A stretch of 64,000 nt of DNA from CAVYYW01 sp963772845. GTDB taxonomy: Bacteria > Bacillota > Bacilli > Bacillales > Sporolactobacillaceae. The position numbers and the translations under genes were made by a program. The stretch lies in assembly GCA_963772845.1 (NCBI GenBank), contig CAVYYW010000042.1:1-64000 (forward strand), written 5' to 3'. Shown here piece after piece: positions 24,921 to 33,146 of this stretch. The notes beneath the pieces are model-generated. The model had not been told where the DNA came from. It did no database searches and saw only the letters and a list, made by a program, of their open reading frames with translations. Position 1 is the stretch's first letter; each line of letters begins with the position of its first letter.

Positions 24921-25029
24921 AGGGGGGTTCAAATTCTGTTAATATGTTTGAAAGGAATTTAAATTTAAATCTCGAATACCAAATGTAATCGAAAACTAAA
25001 AATGTAAAAACAGACTGGAGTTATATACA

Positions 25030-25377
25030 ATGATAAAAGGTGTCGGAGGAATATTTTGGAGAACTAAGAATCTTGAAGTTATAAAAAAATGGTACAGCGA
25101 AGTGTTGAAGCTGGAAATAGATAATTGGAATGGGACTGTGATAAAACCAGAGACAGATAATGAGACGATCTTTTCTTTCTTTAGCGAAAAAGACAGTTAT
25201 TTTCCAACAGAACAACAAGTGATGTTAAATTTCCAAGTACATGATCTAAACGAGACGATTAAGCATTTTGAACGTATTGATGTACCCCTTGCAAAGGAAA
25301 AAGAGATTAGTGAATTTGGGAAGTTTATTTGGATTAAAGATCCTGACGGTCGACTGATTGAGCTTTGGGAGAAATAA
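25030..25377 (+). CDS. VOC (glyoxalase/bleomycin resistance) family protein
   Basis: A 115-residue single VOC module pair: GGIFWRTKNLEVIKKWYSEVL at the start, NFQVHDLNETIKHFE in the middle and WIKDPDGRLIELWE at the end. Metal-ligand candidates are the late Glu (IELWE) and positions in the beta strands. Substrate unknown; relatives include glyoxalases and drug-binding resistance proteins. The ribosome site is weak. 25378-25600 between this and the next gene holds nothing recognisable. Confidence 0.82.
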   Translation: MIKGVGGIFWRTKNLEVIKKWYSEVLKLEIDNWNGTVIKPETDNETIFSFFSEKDSYFPTEQQVMLNFQVHDLNETIKHFERIDVPLAKEKEISEFGKFIWIKDPDGRLIELWEK

Positions 25378-25602
25378 CGTGTTGTAATTCATGGGCTATT
25401 AAGTTAATGGGGACAATAACACCCAAGAAAAGAGTTACAATCAGAATTTGGGCAAGCTGTAGATTAACATAATGCAATGGGGCTCACACCTCAACTTTAA
25501 TTTATAGAGCAATTGCTTTGGTGCCTGCCTGTCATCAATCTCCAGGTTTATTGGATTTGAAGATTGACGGGGCAGAAAAATCGTCTATTAAGGAGAAACA
25601 CT

Positions 25603-26097
25603 ATGTTAGCAAAGCATCATTTAACTTCAGATACCATAACGAGCGTATTGCAGCAACATTATGGATTGTCTATTAAAAATATAGCGTTTTTGCCAATCGG
25701 GAATGATCCCAATGCAAGTGTTTACCAAGCAGATGATATAAATAATAAAAAGTATTTTCTTAAACTTAATAAAGGAAGTATAGAGACAGCAGGTATTAAA
25801 GTTCCATATTATCTTCATTTCTATGGAATTAACGGGATTATACCGCCTATTACCACTTTAAAAGAAAATTTATGGACAAAAGAGGGAGACTATACATACA
25901 CGCTTTATCCTTTTATAGAGAGTCAAGATGGATATAAAACTGTAATATCAACCGCTCAATGGGTTTGTTTTGGCCAAACATTAAACGAAATTCATTCAAT
26001 GGAATTACCTGATGAACTTACAGAGCTGCTTCCACGTGAGGACTTTTCATTATCTCTGAAGAAGAAACGAAGCCATTTTCTGTCGAAGGTGTATTAA
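25603..26097 (+). pseudogene. Aminoglycoside phosphotransferase, APH(9)/spectinomycin-type, C-terminally truncated
   Basis: 164 residues corresponding to the N-terminal half of APH-family kinases: FLPIGNDPNASVY, YFLKLNKG (ATP-site Lys), PYYLHFYGINGIIPP, TLYPFIESQDGY and HSMELPDEL. The catalytic HGD and metal-binding DxD motifs of the second half are absent. The frame stops about 30 bases before the right hairpin array, so the array's arrival or a deletion probably removed the end. ATG 25603 is preferred over TTG/ATG upstream because AAGGAG precedes it. Confidence 0.75.
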
Positions 26098-26126
26098 ACA
26101 TTTTACACAATTATATGGGCATAACC

Positions 26127-26337
26127 AAATAAGTGGAGATTTTTCCGTTAAATGCAGAATAGAGGCTCGATCCGGGGGAAATAAGTGGAGATTTTCCACT
26201 TATTCAAATTAAACTCCCCTATTTTTGCACTTTTTCATCTAATTAGTGGAATTTCTCCCCCTATTTCAGCCATTTTCATTCTTATTTGCTCAATAAGTGG
26301 AATTTCTCCACCTATTTATCAAATCGGGCGCTTCACC
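26127..26337 (-). repeat. Right palindromic-hairpin array (four units), at the 3' end of the nuclease gene
   Basis: Hairpins at about 26129, 26180, 26240 and 26293. The unit at 26180-26204 is a perfect 10-bp stem AATAAGTGGA / TCCACTTATT. Compared with the left array the fifth pair changes from G-C to A-T with pairing kept. Order and spacers match the left array in reverse complement. The array overlaps the last codons of the nuclease gene. Confidence 0.85.
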
Positions 26338-26981
26338 TGATCCCCCAACCGATAAGAGCGGATCCTCACCATCCCAGAGGCGGGAATCAACATCTTCTTA
26401 TCGACGAGTTGAGAGAGGACTTTTTTTACCGTCTTATAACTTAGCTGCAAATACTTCTCGACTTCAACAGGAGATATGGTTTCTCCTTTTCGAATCGCTA
26501 GCCGAAGCACTTCTTTTTCGACAAAGGACAGTGTGGTCTGATCCAGTTCATCCCCCAGCCATCGGCCAATCACTTGCTGAGTCATTTGTTGACATCGGCG
26601 AGGGTTATCTTTGACTTGGTCATAAGAAAAGCGGATGACAGTCCACCTGTCAATCACCAACTGGTTTTGACGTTCCAGGCTGTCGGAAAATTCCCATCTG
26701 CTTATGTTCTTTAAGTGAGGACCGTACCCATCGATCTCAAGGCATATCTGGATGGCGGGACGAATATACGCAAAATCTAAATACCTTTTGCCACCTTTGA
26801 AATCATCGACTTCATATTCTGGATGAAGATACCGAAAGTGATGAAATGACGGCCACCACACTTGCTTTAAAAACAACATTTCAGCATGTCTGTGACCTTC
26901 CTGTAAGCGCCGCAACCGTTCACCGGTCCTTGCCTGCAAGTGAGCATTCATAAAGGCTTGGTATTCTTTTTCAAATCCCAT
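26319..26981 (-). CDS. PD-(D/E)xK-like nuclease (DUF559/Vsr-like) fused to winged helix
   Basis: 220 residues from the ATG at 26979-26981, which lies behind AAGGAGG; an in-frame ATG five codons earlier overlaps that site. The middle has the Vsr/DUF559-like core: RYLDFAYI (Asp69), then CLEIDGYGPH (Glu82-x-Asp84) and a later strand RWTVIRFSYDQV. An upstream Glu34 is in the position of the family's first-helix acid. Residues 150-215 look like a winged helix (SFVEKEVLRLAI, VEKYLQLSYKTVKKVLSQLVDKKML). No methylase or partner gene is adjacent. The palindromic array begins at its stop codon. A role in moving or processing these hairpins, as RAYT proteins do for REP, is my inference. Confidence 0.65.
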   Translation of the reverse strand: MGFEKEYQAFMNAHLQARTGERLRRLQEGHRHAEMLFLKQVWWPSFHHFRYLHPEYEVDDFKGGKRYLDFAYIRPAIQICLEIDGYGPHLKNISRWEFSDSLERQNQLVIDRWTVIRFSYDQVKDNPRRCQQMTQQVIGRWLGDELDQTTLSFVEKEVLRLAIRKGETISPVEVEKYLQLSYKTVKKVLSQLVDKKMLIPASGMVRIRSYRLGDQVKRPI

Positions 26982-27350
26982 AGCATCCTCCTTCATCCAA
27001 TGGTCATGTCTTTTAAAAAGTCCTTAATATAAGACGAAATACTGAATTTTTGAAAGATATTTAAAATAAATGAGTGTTATTCGAGTGGCTAAATTGGAGA
27101 AATTAAAAGGTAAAACGACTTGAGGATGGAATTATTCCATTTTAATAGAATTTTTGAATTTGTCAATCTATTATCTTTATATTTTGGCGATACCATTCTA
27201 ATCCTTTCAACTTTCGTTAAGAAAATCTATCATAATCAAATCTCCTCAGGGAAAATAGAAACCTAATTTCAGCCTCTTTTTTGTGCGAAAATCAACTGGA
27301 AAAGGAAGTGCTGAGAGGAAGTTTTTCCTGGGTGATACTCTAGCAACTTC
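26982..27350. other. Intergenic, no gene seen
   Basis: AT-rich sequence between two minus-strand genes. No open frame with a ribosome site or known motif and no clear terminator was seen. Confidence 0.5.
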
Positions 27351-28166
27351 TCAATTCCTTTTAAGTGGTTGCTTCTCTTTAACCTGTTTTAACGTTGCGA
27401 CGATCAGAAAACTGATAATCACTAATAAGAGCCATGAGCTTACTTTTCCGAAATTCACGAGATGCCATGCACCGGTTTGGTTCGGATATTCCCACGCACC
27501 AAAGAACGTTGCGATATTTTCGGCTATCCATATGAAAAACCCGATAAGCACAAATGAAAGGGCAATCGGCATGCGGTAACGGGTCCCATTAACATCGTAA
27601 GTGACCCATGATTGCCAAAAAACAATAAGGACAAGTCCGGATAACCACCACCGGATGTCAACCCAATAATGATGTGTGAAAAAATTCAAATAAATCGCAG
27701 CAGCAAGCGGTAGAACGAACAATAGGCGCGGCCACTTTACCAGCTCAACTTTAAACCGCCGCCACGCTTGGCAGAGGTAACTTGCGACACTTGCGTACAT
27801 GAATCCACTGTACAAAGGAACCCCGAAGACCTTTGAATAGCCTTCCCCTGGATAAGACCAGGAACCCATATGGACCTTGAACAATTCAAGCGCAAGTCCA
27901 ATAAGGTGGAACAATGTGATAACCTTCAGTTCATCCCGTGTTTCAAGCCCGGAACGCACCATCCACCACTGCATCAGAAGGCAGATGATAAGCAGCCAGT
28001 CATAACGCGGCAGGATGGGGAGCGGGATAATTTTTGTTAAAGCCAAAGAAATGAAAATAACAACCGGAAACACACAGGACAAGGCTTGCTCCCAGCCAAA
28101 ACGAACGAGCTGAGGAAGGCCGCTAATAAGAGATGTCTCCCATTTATTAATCTTGGCTAACATCAT
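27351..28166 (-). CDS. yoaT: DUF817 membrane protein YoaT
   Basis: About 271 residues with seven or eight hydrophobic segments and conserved motifs ELFKVHMGSWSYPGEGYSKVFGVPLYSGFMYASV and WEYPNQTGAWHLV (each shown here only in part in the protein). This is the DUF817 family, named YoaT in B. subtilis, of unknown function. Its start overlaps the end of the yozG-like gene by about 20 bases. With yozG and yoaS it forms the conserved yoaS-yozG-yoaT operon, whose gene order supports the naming. Confidence 0.85.
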   Translation of the reverse strand: MMLAKINKWETSLISGLPQLVRFGWEQALSCVFPVVIFISLALTKIIPLPILPRYDWLLIICLLMQWWMVRSGLETRDELKVITLFHLIGLALELFKVHMGSWSYPGEGYSKVFGVPLYSGFMYASVASYLCQAWRRFKVELVKWPRLLFVLPLAAAIYLNFFTHHYWVDIRWWLSGLVLIVFWQSWVTYDVNGTRYRMPIALSFVLIGFFIWIAENIATFFGAWEYPNQTGAWHLVNFGKVSSWLLLVIISFLIVATLKQVKEKQPLKRN

Positions 28167-28368
28167 CACGTCGGTATTCTAGAAGATCGCCAGGCTGACA
28201 GTCTAAGGCCTTGCAAATCCCCTCTAAAGTGGATAATCGGACCGCTTTTGCCTTCCCGTTTTTCAGAATAGAAAGGTTCGCCATCGTTATGCCCACCCTC
28301 TCAGAAAGCTCTGTGACGCTCATTTTTCTTTTCGCAAGCATGACATCAATATTGATAATAATCGCCAT
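28147..28368 (-). CDS. yozG: Small XRE/Cro-type regulator YozG
   Basis: A 73-residue stand-alone helix-turn-helix protein: MLAKRKMSVTELSERVGITMANLSILKNGK is the HTH region and LEGICKALDCQPGDLLEY the usual C-terminal helix of the YozG/Cro group. It probably represses its own operon. It lies between yoaS and yoaT. Confidence 0.88.
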   Translation of the reverse strand: MAIIINIDVMLAKRKMSVTELSERVGITMANLSILKNGKAKAVRLSTLEGICKALDCQPGDLLEYRRDDVSQD

Positions 28369-28379
28369 GTCATTTCACC

Positions 28380-28862
28380 TCAGATCGTTAAATCATTTTC
28401 TGATTTTATAGCAATGGATTCTTTTAATAGCCTTTGAAGAACAGCTGCGAAGACGGCAATGACAAGGGAAGCAAAAATAATCATCATTCCGATGACGTTG
28501 ACCCCCGGGGCGTCCACCTTCTCCGATACGAGATAGAAGAGCGGAAAGCCTGCTACATACAGCCCACTGATTATTATGGCACAGTATTTTATGGCTTTTA
28601 GAGCTCTTACAGATAAATCCGAGAAAGCGATGTTCTTGTCAATATAGCTTAAAAGTTTATAAGCATGATACAGAGCAAGATAAAAAGGAATGGCTCCACC
28701 GTAAAGGACGATAAAGACGAGATATCTTATATACCTCATATCCGGATACAATTCTGCTGCGAAATTCGCGAGGTTCGGCACCACAAATATGCATAAAGCG
28801 AGAATAGGAAGTCCAATAAGGATAACAGATAGTCTTAAAAAGAGTGTTGAACCGCGTTTCAT
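28380..28862 (-). CDS. yoaS: DUF2975 membrane protein YoaS
   Basis: A 160-residue four-TM protein. DUF2975 features are visible: YLVFIVLYGGAIPFYLALYHAYKLL, then IDKNIAFSDLSVRALKAIKYCA. In this family the membrane protein is nearly always encoded next to a YozG-type regulator, as here. The role is unknown. It is the first gene of the operon and follows an AT-rich promoter region. Confidence 0.87.
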   Translation of the reverse strand: MKRGSTLFLRLSVILIGLPILALCIFVVPNLANFAAELYPDMRYIRYLVFIVLYGGAIPFYLALYHAYKLLSYIDKNIAFSDLSVRALKAIKYCAIIISGLYVAGFPLFYLVSEKVDAPGVNVIGMMIIFASLVIAVFAAVLQRLLKESIAIKSENDLTI

Positions 28863-29082
28863 AAAAGCACCTCATTTAATTTTAGTCATTTGAAATTTAG
28901 CATAAATATTATCGTATTTCAATAAAAAAATATTGATTTTTGCTATTTTGTTATTGATATATGATTGTTTTCTGGATTTAGACCACATGGCTCGATCATT
29001 TTTCGGTTGCGCTTTAAAGAGGATTTTGATGAAAACTGTTGAATATGTCTTTAATACAATTAATTGAGAGGGAGAGGTAAAT

Positions 29083-29604
29083 ATGAATGAGACAGCGCTG
29101 CTGGTCATAGATGTGCAAAACGAAATGTTTGATGAAGGCAATCCGGTTTATAAGAGTGAACGTTTAATTGAAAACCTCCAAGATTTAATCGGAAAGGCGC
29201 GTGCAGCGTATGTGCCTGTTATGTATGTCCAGCATAATGACGGAGGTCTGGTGAAAGGCACGAACTTCTGGGAGATTCATCCGTCCATAAGCCCGCAAGA
29301 GGGAGATCCAGTTATTCAAAAATGGACGCCGGATTCTTTTCATCAAACCAGCCTGCAGGATGAGTTGGAAGCAAAAGGCATTCGCAATCTCGTGATTACC
29401 GGAAATCAAACCGAGATGTGCGTGGATACCACCTGCCGCCGAGCATACAGTCTCGGCTATAATGTGACACTAGTCTCAGATGCTCACGGCACATGGGATT
29501 CGGAATCTTTAAGTGCAGAACAAATTATTGGTCATCATAATGCAGTGCTGGGTAAATTTGCTGCTGTTAAGGAAACAAAAGAGATTGAGTTTTCTGAGGA
29601 ATAA
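29083..29604 (+). CDS. Isochorismatase-family cysteine hydrolase
   Basis: A 173-residue alpha/beta hydrolase of the isochorismatase/nicotinamidase group. The catalytic triad is visible: Asp in LLVIDVQNEMF, Lys at IQKWTPDSF and the nucleophile Cys in NQTEMCVDTTCRRAY, preceded by the usual cis-peptide region LVITG. The substrate is not predictable; relatives hydrolyse small amides or vinyl ethers. GAGAGGGAGAGG precedes the ATG. It is monocistronic. Confidence 0.88.
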   Translation: MNETALLVIDVQNEMFDEGNPVYKSERLIENLQDLIGKARAAYVPVMYVQHNDGGLVKGTNFWEIHPSISPQEGDPVIQKWTPDSFHQTSLQDELEAKGIRNLVITGNQTEMCVDTTCRRAYSLGYNVTLVSDAHGTWDSESLSAEQIIGHHNAVLGKFAAVKETKEIEFSEE

Positions 29605-29607
29605 TTG

Positions 29608-29727
29608 TTGAAAATTCCTGTTAAAACATTTAATCAAACGGCTTTTCAAAAAGGACCAATCACTGCATGTGATAAGCCGGAATTCGAGATGCAGCCGAGC
29701 GTACAGGCTCCGGAAATGACAAATTGA
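29608..29727 (+). CDS. Possible 39-residue protein, unknown
   Basis: A TTG start 3 bases after the cysteine hydrolase stop, with GAGGA just upstream. It encodes a Pro/Gln/Thr-rich peptide ending PSVQAPEMTN. No family is recognised. It could be translationally coupled or simply chance open sequence; base composition is not decisive. Confidence 0.25.
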   Translation: MKIPVKTFNQTAFQKGPITACDKPEFEMQPSVQAPEMTN

Positions 29728-29910
29728 GCCTTACATCACAAAGACGCTGCAGATTAAAGCCATGAGTTCTTGCTGATGATTTACAAAGCTTAATAATGAG
29801 CAGAAAAAGAAATTGGCTTTGGCCATTGCAGTCGTCCTACTGGGGTTCAAATTTTATTGTCTCGACGGCGAATTATTTCTGCATAGATCATTAAAGGGTA
29901 ACTGACAATT

Positions 29911-29940
29911 TTCGACATAAACCGGGGCGTGACAGGCACT
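29911..29940 (+). repeat. Copy of the TTCGACA...GGGGCGTGACAGGCAC intergenic repeat
   Basis: First of a family found again at 39016, 40094, 41471, 42189 and 49618-49698. Each has TTCGACA, a short AT-rich middle, CCGGGGCGTGACAGGCAC. A second GGCACGTTCCC follows here. Similar TGACAGGCACC repeats are common in Bacillaceae genomes, with no established function. Confidence 0.8.
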
Positions 29941-30026
29941 TTCCCAACAGGCACGTTCCCAGGTAAAGAATAATTATAACCATTCTTTCACTTGTTCGGC
30001 TTGCCGTTTATATGAGTTAATAAGGG

Positions 30027-30150
30027 TGTCGGACCGACAGAATTCACTGAAGAAAGGAGCGATTCAATTGATTAAGTCTAACGAGGTGATTTCCGCGTAA
30101 GCGGAAGTCATCGTCAAACATGGGGCCGCTACTATGCGGCCTCCTTAAAT
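30027..30150 (+). other. Leader-like region: palindrome, 10-codon ORF and two hairpins
   Basis: TGTCGGACCGACA (30027-30039) is a palindrome. An AAAGGAGC site and TTG (30068) open a 10-codon frame ending SNEVISA-stop. Its end lies inside the hairpin GATTTCCGC-GTAA-GCGGAAGTC. A second hairpin GGCCGC...GCGGCC (30124-30141) follows. No gene starts directly after it. It may be a short RNA or the remnant of a small toxin or attenuator. Nothing else was seen in 29728-30316. Confidence 0.35.
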
Positions 30151-30316
30151 TATCTGAAAATTTATCTTTTCATATAATATCTATCCGCTTATACTTAGGT
30201 AAGTCTTACGCATTTTGGTGAGGCTTTCTTTAATATCAAACGAAGGGAGACTTTGAAAATGAATAATACGAAAAAGCATAGACACGTACACCTTAATAAT
30301 AAGGAGGACGTCATTT

Positions 30317-30607
30317 TTGGAATACAAAAACGGAAAAGAGGTGTTTCCCCTTAGTTTGCTGAAGGAGCTGCAGAAATATATCCAGGGTGAACTTATCTAT
30401 ATTCCCAAGGAAAACAATCAGCGAGCAGGCTGGGGGGAAATTAACGGCTCACGCCAAATGATTACCCGAAGAAATAATGAGATATACCGCTTATATAAAG
30501 AAGGCTGGTCTCTTGAAGATTTAGAACAAGAGTACAGTCTATCCAATGAAAGCATCCGCAAAATTATTTATAAAACACGCGGACTATATCATGAGTCGAG
30601 AATGTGA
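30317..30607 (+). CDS. CD3324 family small regulator
   Basis: A 96-residue protein starting MEYKNGKEVFP, with LLKELQKYIQGELIYIP, a central NNEIYRLYKEGWSLEDLEQEYSLSNESIRKIIY helix-turn-helix (shown over two motifs) and a short tail. This is the CD3324 family, related to Mor-type regulators with the second half an HTH. The TTG start is supported by AAGGAGG about 10 bases upstream. Target unknown. Confidence 0.82.
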   Translation: MEYKNGKEVFPLSLLKELQKYIQGELIYIPKENNQRAGWGEINGSRQMITRRNNEIYRLYKEGWSLEDLEQEYSLSNESIRKIIYKTRGLYHESRM

Positions 30608-30610
30608 AAA

Positions 30611-30646
30611 AAGGACCCTCTTCCATAATGAAGAGGGTCCTTTTTG
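30611..30646 (+). terminator. Bidirectional-looking terminator
   Basis: A 13-bp stem AAGGACCCTCTTC / GAAGAGGGTCCTT is followed by Ts; the GNAT gene converges from the other side. Confidence 0.9.
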
Positions 30647-30680
30647 TTCCGGAGAATTATAAATGCCATTACTGCTACAA

Positions 30681-31196
30681 TTAATCAAATTCTCGTAAAT
30701 CCTTCCATGCAAAGGCGACTTCGTTTACCCCGTACCCGGCAATGAAATGTTTATCAATGATTTCCGCGTTATGATCCAAATAAAATTTTCTGGACGGGTT
30801 GTCTTCCAATATCCATACCATGAGTGAGGTATAGCCATGTGCTTTTAAATCAGAAACTAATGTATGAAGCAGGCGGCTTCCGACCCCTTGTCTTTGGTTG
30901 CCTTCTAAAATATAAAAAGCATAAACTTCTGCTTCAATCATATATTTTTCGGTTCTTTCCATGCCGCCGTCGATAAAGCCTATAATTTCTCCCTCTTCAT
31001 TTTCTGCCACGAAGTGAAAATAGGGTTCTTTAGACTTCTCAAAAATTGAGGTCCATGCCTGCTTACGGCGTTCATAGGTCTGCCTGCGTAAAATAGGTTC
31101 AGGCAATAGATTTTTGTAGGTCGTTTGCCAGGCATCCACATGAACCTTTGTAATACCTGGAATGTCATCAACTGTTGCGCGTCTGATTTTGATCAT
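30681..31196 (-). CDS. GNAT family N-acetyltransferase
   Basis: A 171-residue acetyl-CoA-dependent transferase. It has IRRATVDDIPGITKVHVDAW at the start, GFIDGG, then the acetyl-CoA loop NQRQGVGSRLLHTLV and VWILEDNPSRKFY. The sequence resembles many Bacillus GNAT proteins of unknown acceptor. It is monocistronic. Confidence 0.88.
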   Translation of the reverse strand: MIKIRRATVDDIPGITKVHVDAWQTTYKNLLPEPILRRQTYERRKQAWTSIFEKSKEPYFHFVAENEEGEIIGFIDGGMERTEKYMIEAEVYAFYILEGNQRQGVGSRLLHTLVSDLKAHGYTSLMVWILEDNPSRKFYLDHNAEIIDKHFIAGYGVNEVAFAWKDLREFD

Positions 31197-31458
31197 AGCT
31201 GTCCCTCACTTTTTAATTTTTTCATATTACCTGTACTTAATCAATTTGACATATATAATGGAGAATCCTTTTTTAGAGAAGAAAAAGGGGGTGCAAATGC
31301 ACTTAATTTCGGTTTGTCTTACTTGAATTGGGGTATAAATGTCTATAACCCCATAACCGCCCAATTTTAATGTTCCCCAGCCAACGCTAGTATCAGCACT
31401 GCATAATTTAAGGTACTCAAACATACGGCAACGATCTTACATAAGGAGGGTTAAAAGT

Positions 31459-32943
31459 TTGACGGAAAATAAAAATGACAAAAAGAAATCAGGACGTTTA
31501 AAAAAAAGAAAACCGAAAGAGAAATTACATAAAGATGATATTACTTTAGTTGATTCTAAAGTAGCAAAAAAGGCAGTTGTGGCGACCGGACTTGGGAATG
31601 CTATGGAATGGTTTGATTTTGGTATATATTCTTATCTTGCAGCGACAATCGGTAAAGTGTTTTTCCCTGAGATGACCGGTTCCGCGCAGCTCGTCTATAC
31701 GTTTGCTACTTTTGCGATTGCTTTCCTTGTAAGGCCTGTCGGCGGAATGTTTTTTGGAATGCTTGGAGACAGGTTAGGGCGCAAGAAAATTCTGGCTGTT
31801 ACGCTAGTGTTGATGGCGCTTGCCACCTTGAGTATCGGTCTTATTCCCAGCTATTCTTCAATTGGCATAACGGCGCCAATTCTCCTGCTTGTGGCAAGGT
31901 TAGTGCAAGGTTTCTCAACAGGCGGAGAGTACTCTGGTGCTATGACATTTATTGCGGAATCAACGCCGGATAAGAAACGAGGGATTATGGCAAGCGGGCT
32001 GGAGGTCGGCACCTTAGTCGGCTATATCTTTGGATCTGGTATTGTGACACTGCTTACTTATATTTTAGGATCGGACACAATGCTTGCCTGGGGCTGGAGA
32101 ATTCCATTCTACGTTGCTGCACCAATCGGGATTATCGGCCTGTATTTGCGAAGCAATTTAGAAGAAACTCCTGCTTTTGAAGCCTTAGAAAAAGACAAAG
32201 AGAATAAAAAGAAGCATGTATCTATGAAAGATATTCTTGTCTATCACAGAAAACCTCTGATTATTGGAATGATCCTGGTTTTCTTCTATAATGTTGTCGA
32301 TTACACGGTTCTATCCTACATGCCTTCTCATTTGCATGCTGTTCTTGGTTATGGTGATACCAAAGGGCTTCTGCTTATTCTAATCGTAATGTTTATTATG
32401 ATACCAATTGTCTTAATGATGGGTTACTTTAGTGACCGGATAGGCAGTAAACGGATTATCCAAGGGGGCTTAATCGGTTTAGTCCTGCTATCTGTTCCGG
32501 CGTTTTTACTAATCGGAAGCGGGAATAATTGGCTGGTCTTTCTAGGGTTAATGATTTTGGCTGTCTTTTTGGCCTCTTTCCAGGGAACCATGCCGTCAGT
32601 GCTGCCGTCGCTGTTCTTCACGGATGTAAGATATGGAGCGCTCGCTATTACTTATAATTTCTCAGCATCACTATTTGGCGGAACCGCTCCGTTGGTTATT
32701 GCCTGGTTGATTAATTTAACAATGACGAATCTTATTCCGGCGTATTACCTGATCTTTGTTTCACTGATTGGTATTGTCGTTGTCACGTTTTTTGTCAAAG
32801 ACCCTTCAGGAAAACCGTTGCGCGGTTCACCGCCGGCTGTAGAGGGGCAGGATGAAGTGAAAGGTGCTTTGAAAGACCATGAAGATAATTTATGGTGGGA
32901 AGAGGAAAAAGATAAAATAGACAAGCAAATAGAAACCGACTGA
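31459..32943 (+). CDS. proP: Proline/glycine-betaine symporter ProP-type (MHS family MFS)
   Basis: 494 residues: a basic N-terminus, then twelve membrane segments with GLGNAMEWFDFGIYSY (signature of the metabolite:H+ symporter group), DRLGRKK, ARLVQGFSTGGEYSGA and a C-terminal acidic/Lys tail that resembles the osmosensory tail of ProP. It would import proline, betaine or another compatible solute with protons. The TTG start has AGGAGGG 8 bases upstream. Substrate naming is by family only. A strong terminator follows. Confidence 0.82.
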   Translation: MTENKNDKKKSGRLKKRKPKEKLHKDDITLVDSKVAKKAVVATGLGNAMEWFDFGIYSYLAATIGKVFFPEMTGSAQLVYTFATFAIAFLVRPVGGMFFGMLGDRLGRKKILAVTLVLMALATLSIGLIPSYSSIGITAPILLLVARLVQGFSTGGEYSGAMTFIAESTPDKKRGIMASGLEVGTLVGYIFGSGIVTLLTYILGSDTMLAWGWRIPFYVAAPIGIIGLYLRSNLEETPAFEALEKDKENKKKHVSMKDILVYHRKPLIIGMILVFFYNVVDYTVLSYMPSHLHAVLGYGDTKGLLLILIVMFIMIPIVLMMGYFSDRIGSKRIIQGGLIGLVLLSVPAFLLIGSGNNWLVFLGLMILAVFLASFQGTMPSVLPSLFFTDVRYGALAITYNFSASLFGGTAPLVIAWLINLTMTNLIPAYYLIFVSLIGIVVVTFFVKDPSGKPLRGSPPAVEGQDEVKGALKDHEDNLWWEEEKDKIDKQIETD

Positions 32944-32981
32944 TAAATCCTATACAATTTACGCGATCTATAATATCACGC

Positions 32982-33016
32982 AAAGAGGTGCCTTTTTATT
33001 AAAGGCACCTCTTTTT
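32982..33016 (+). terminator. Terminator after proP
   Basis: A 14-bp stem AAAGAGGTGCCTTT / AAAGGCACCTCTTT is followed by Ts. Confidence 0.9.
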
Positions 33017-33046
33017 AGTGAATCCGTAAAGAATAGACTTAATAAG

Positions 33047-33095
33047 TTGACTATGACCGACCGGTCACTTATAATACAGTTTATGACCAGTCGGT
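33047..33095 (+). promoter_or_regulatory. Promoter with TetR-type operator in its spacer
   Basis: TTGACT (33047) and TATAAT (33070) are 17 bases apart. The palindromic TGACCGACCGGTCA lies wholly within the spacer. A second, half-matching TGACCAGTCGGTA (33083) covers the start site. Repression by the nearby TetR-type regulator is likely. Confidence 0.8.
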
Positions 33096-33146
33096 ATTAT
33101 ATTGTTCTGGGGACTAACACATAGTGAATGAGGAGTGTGTAAATAG

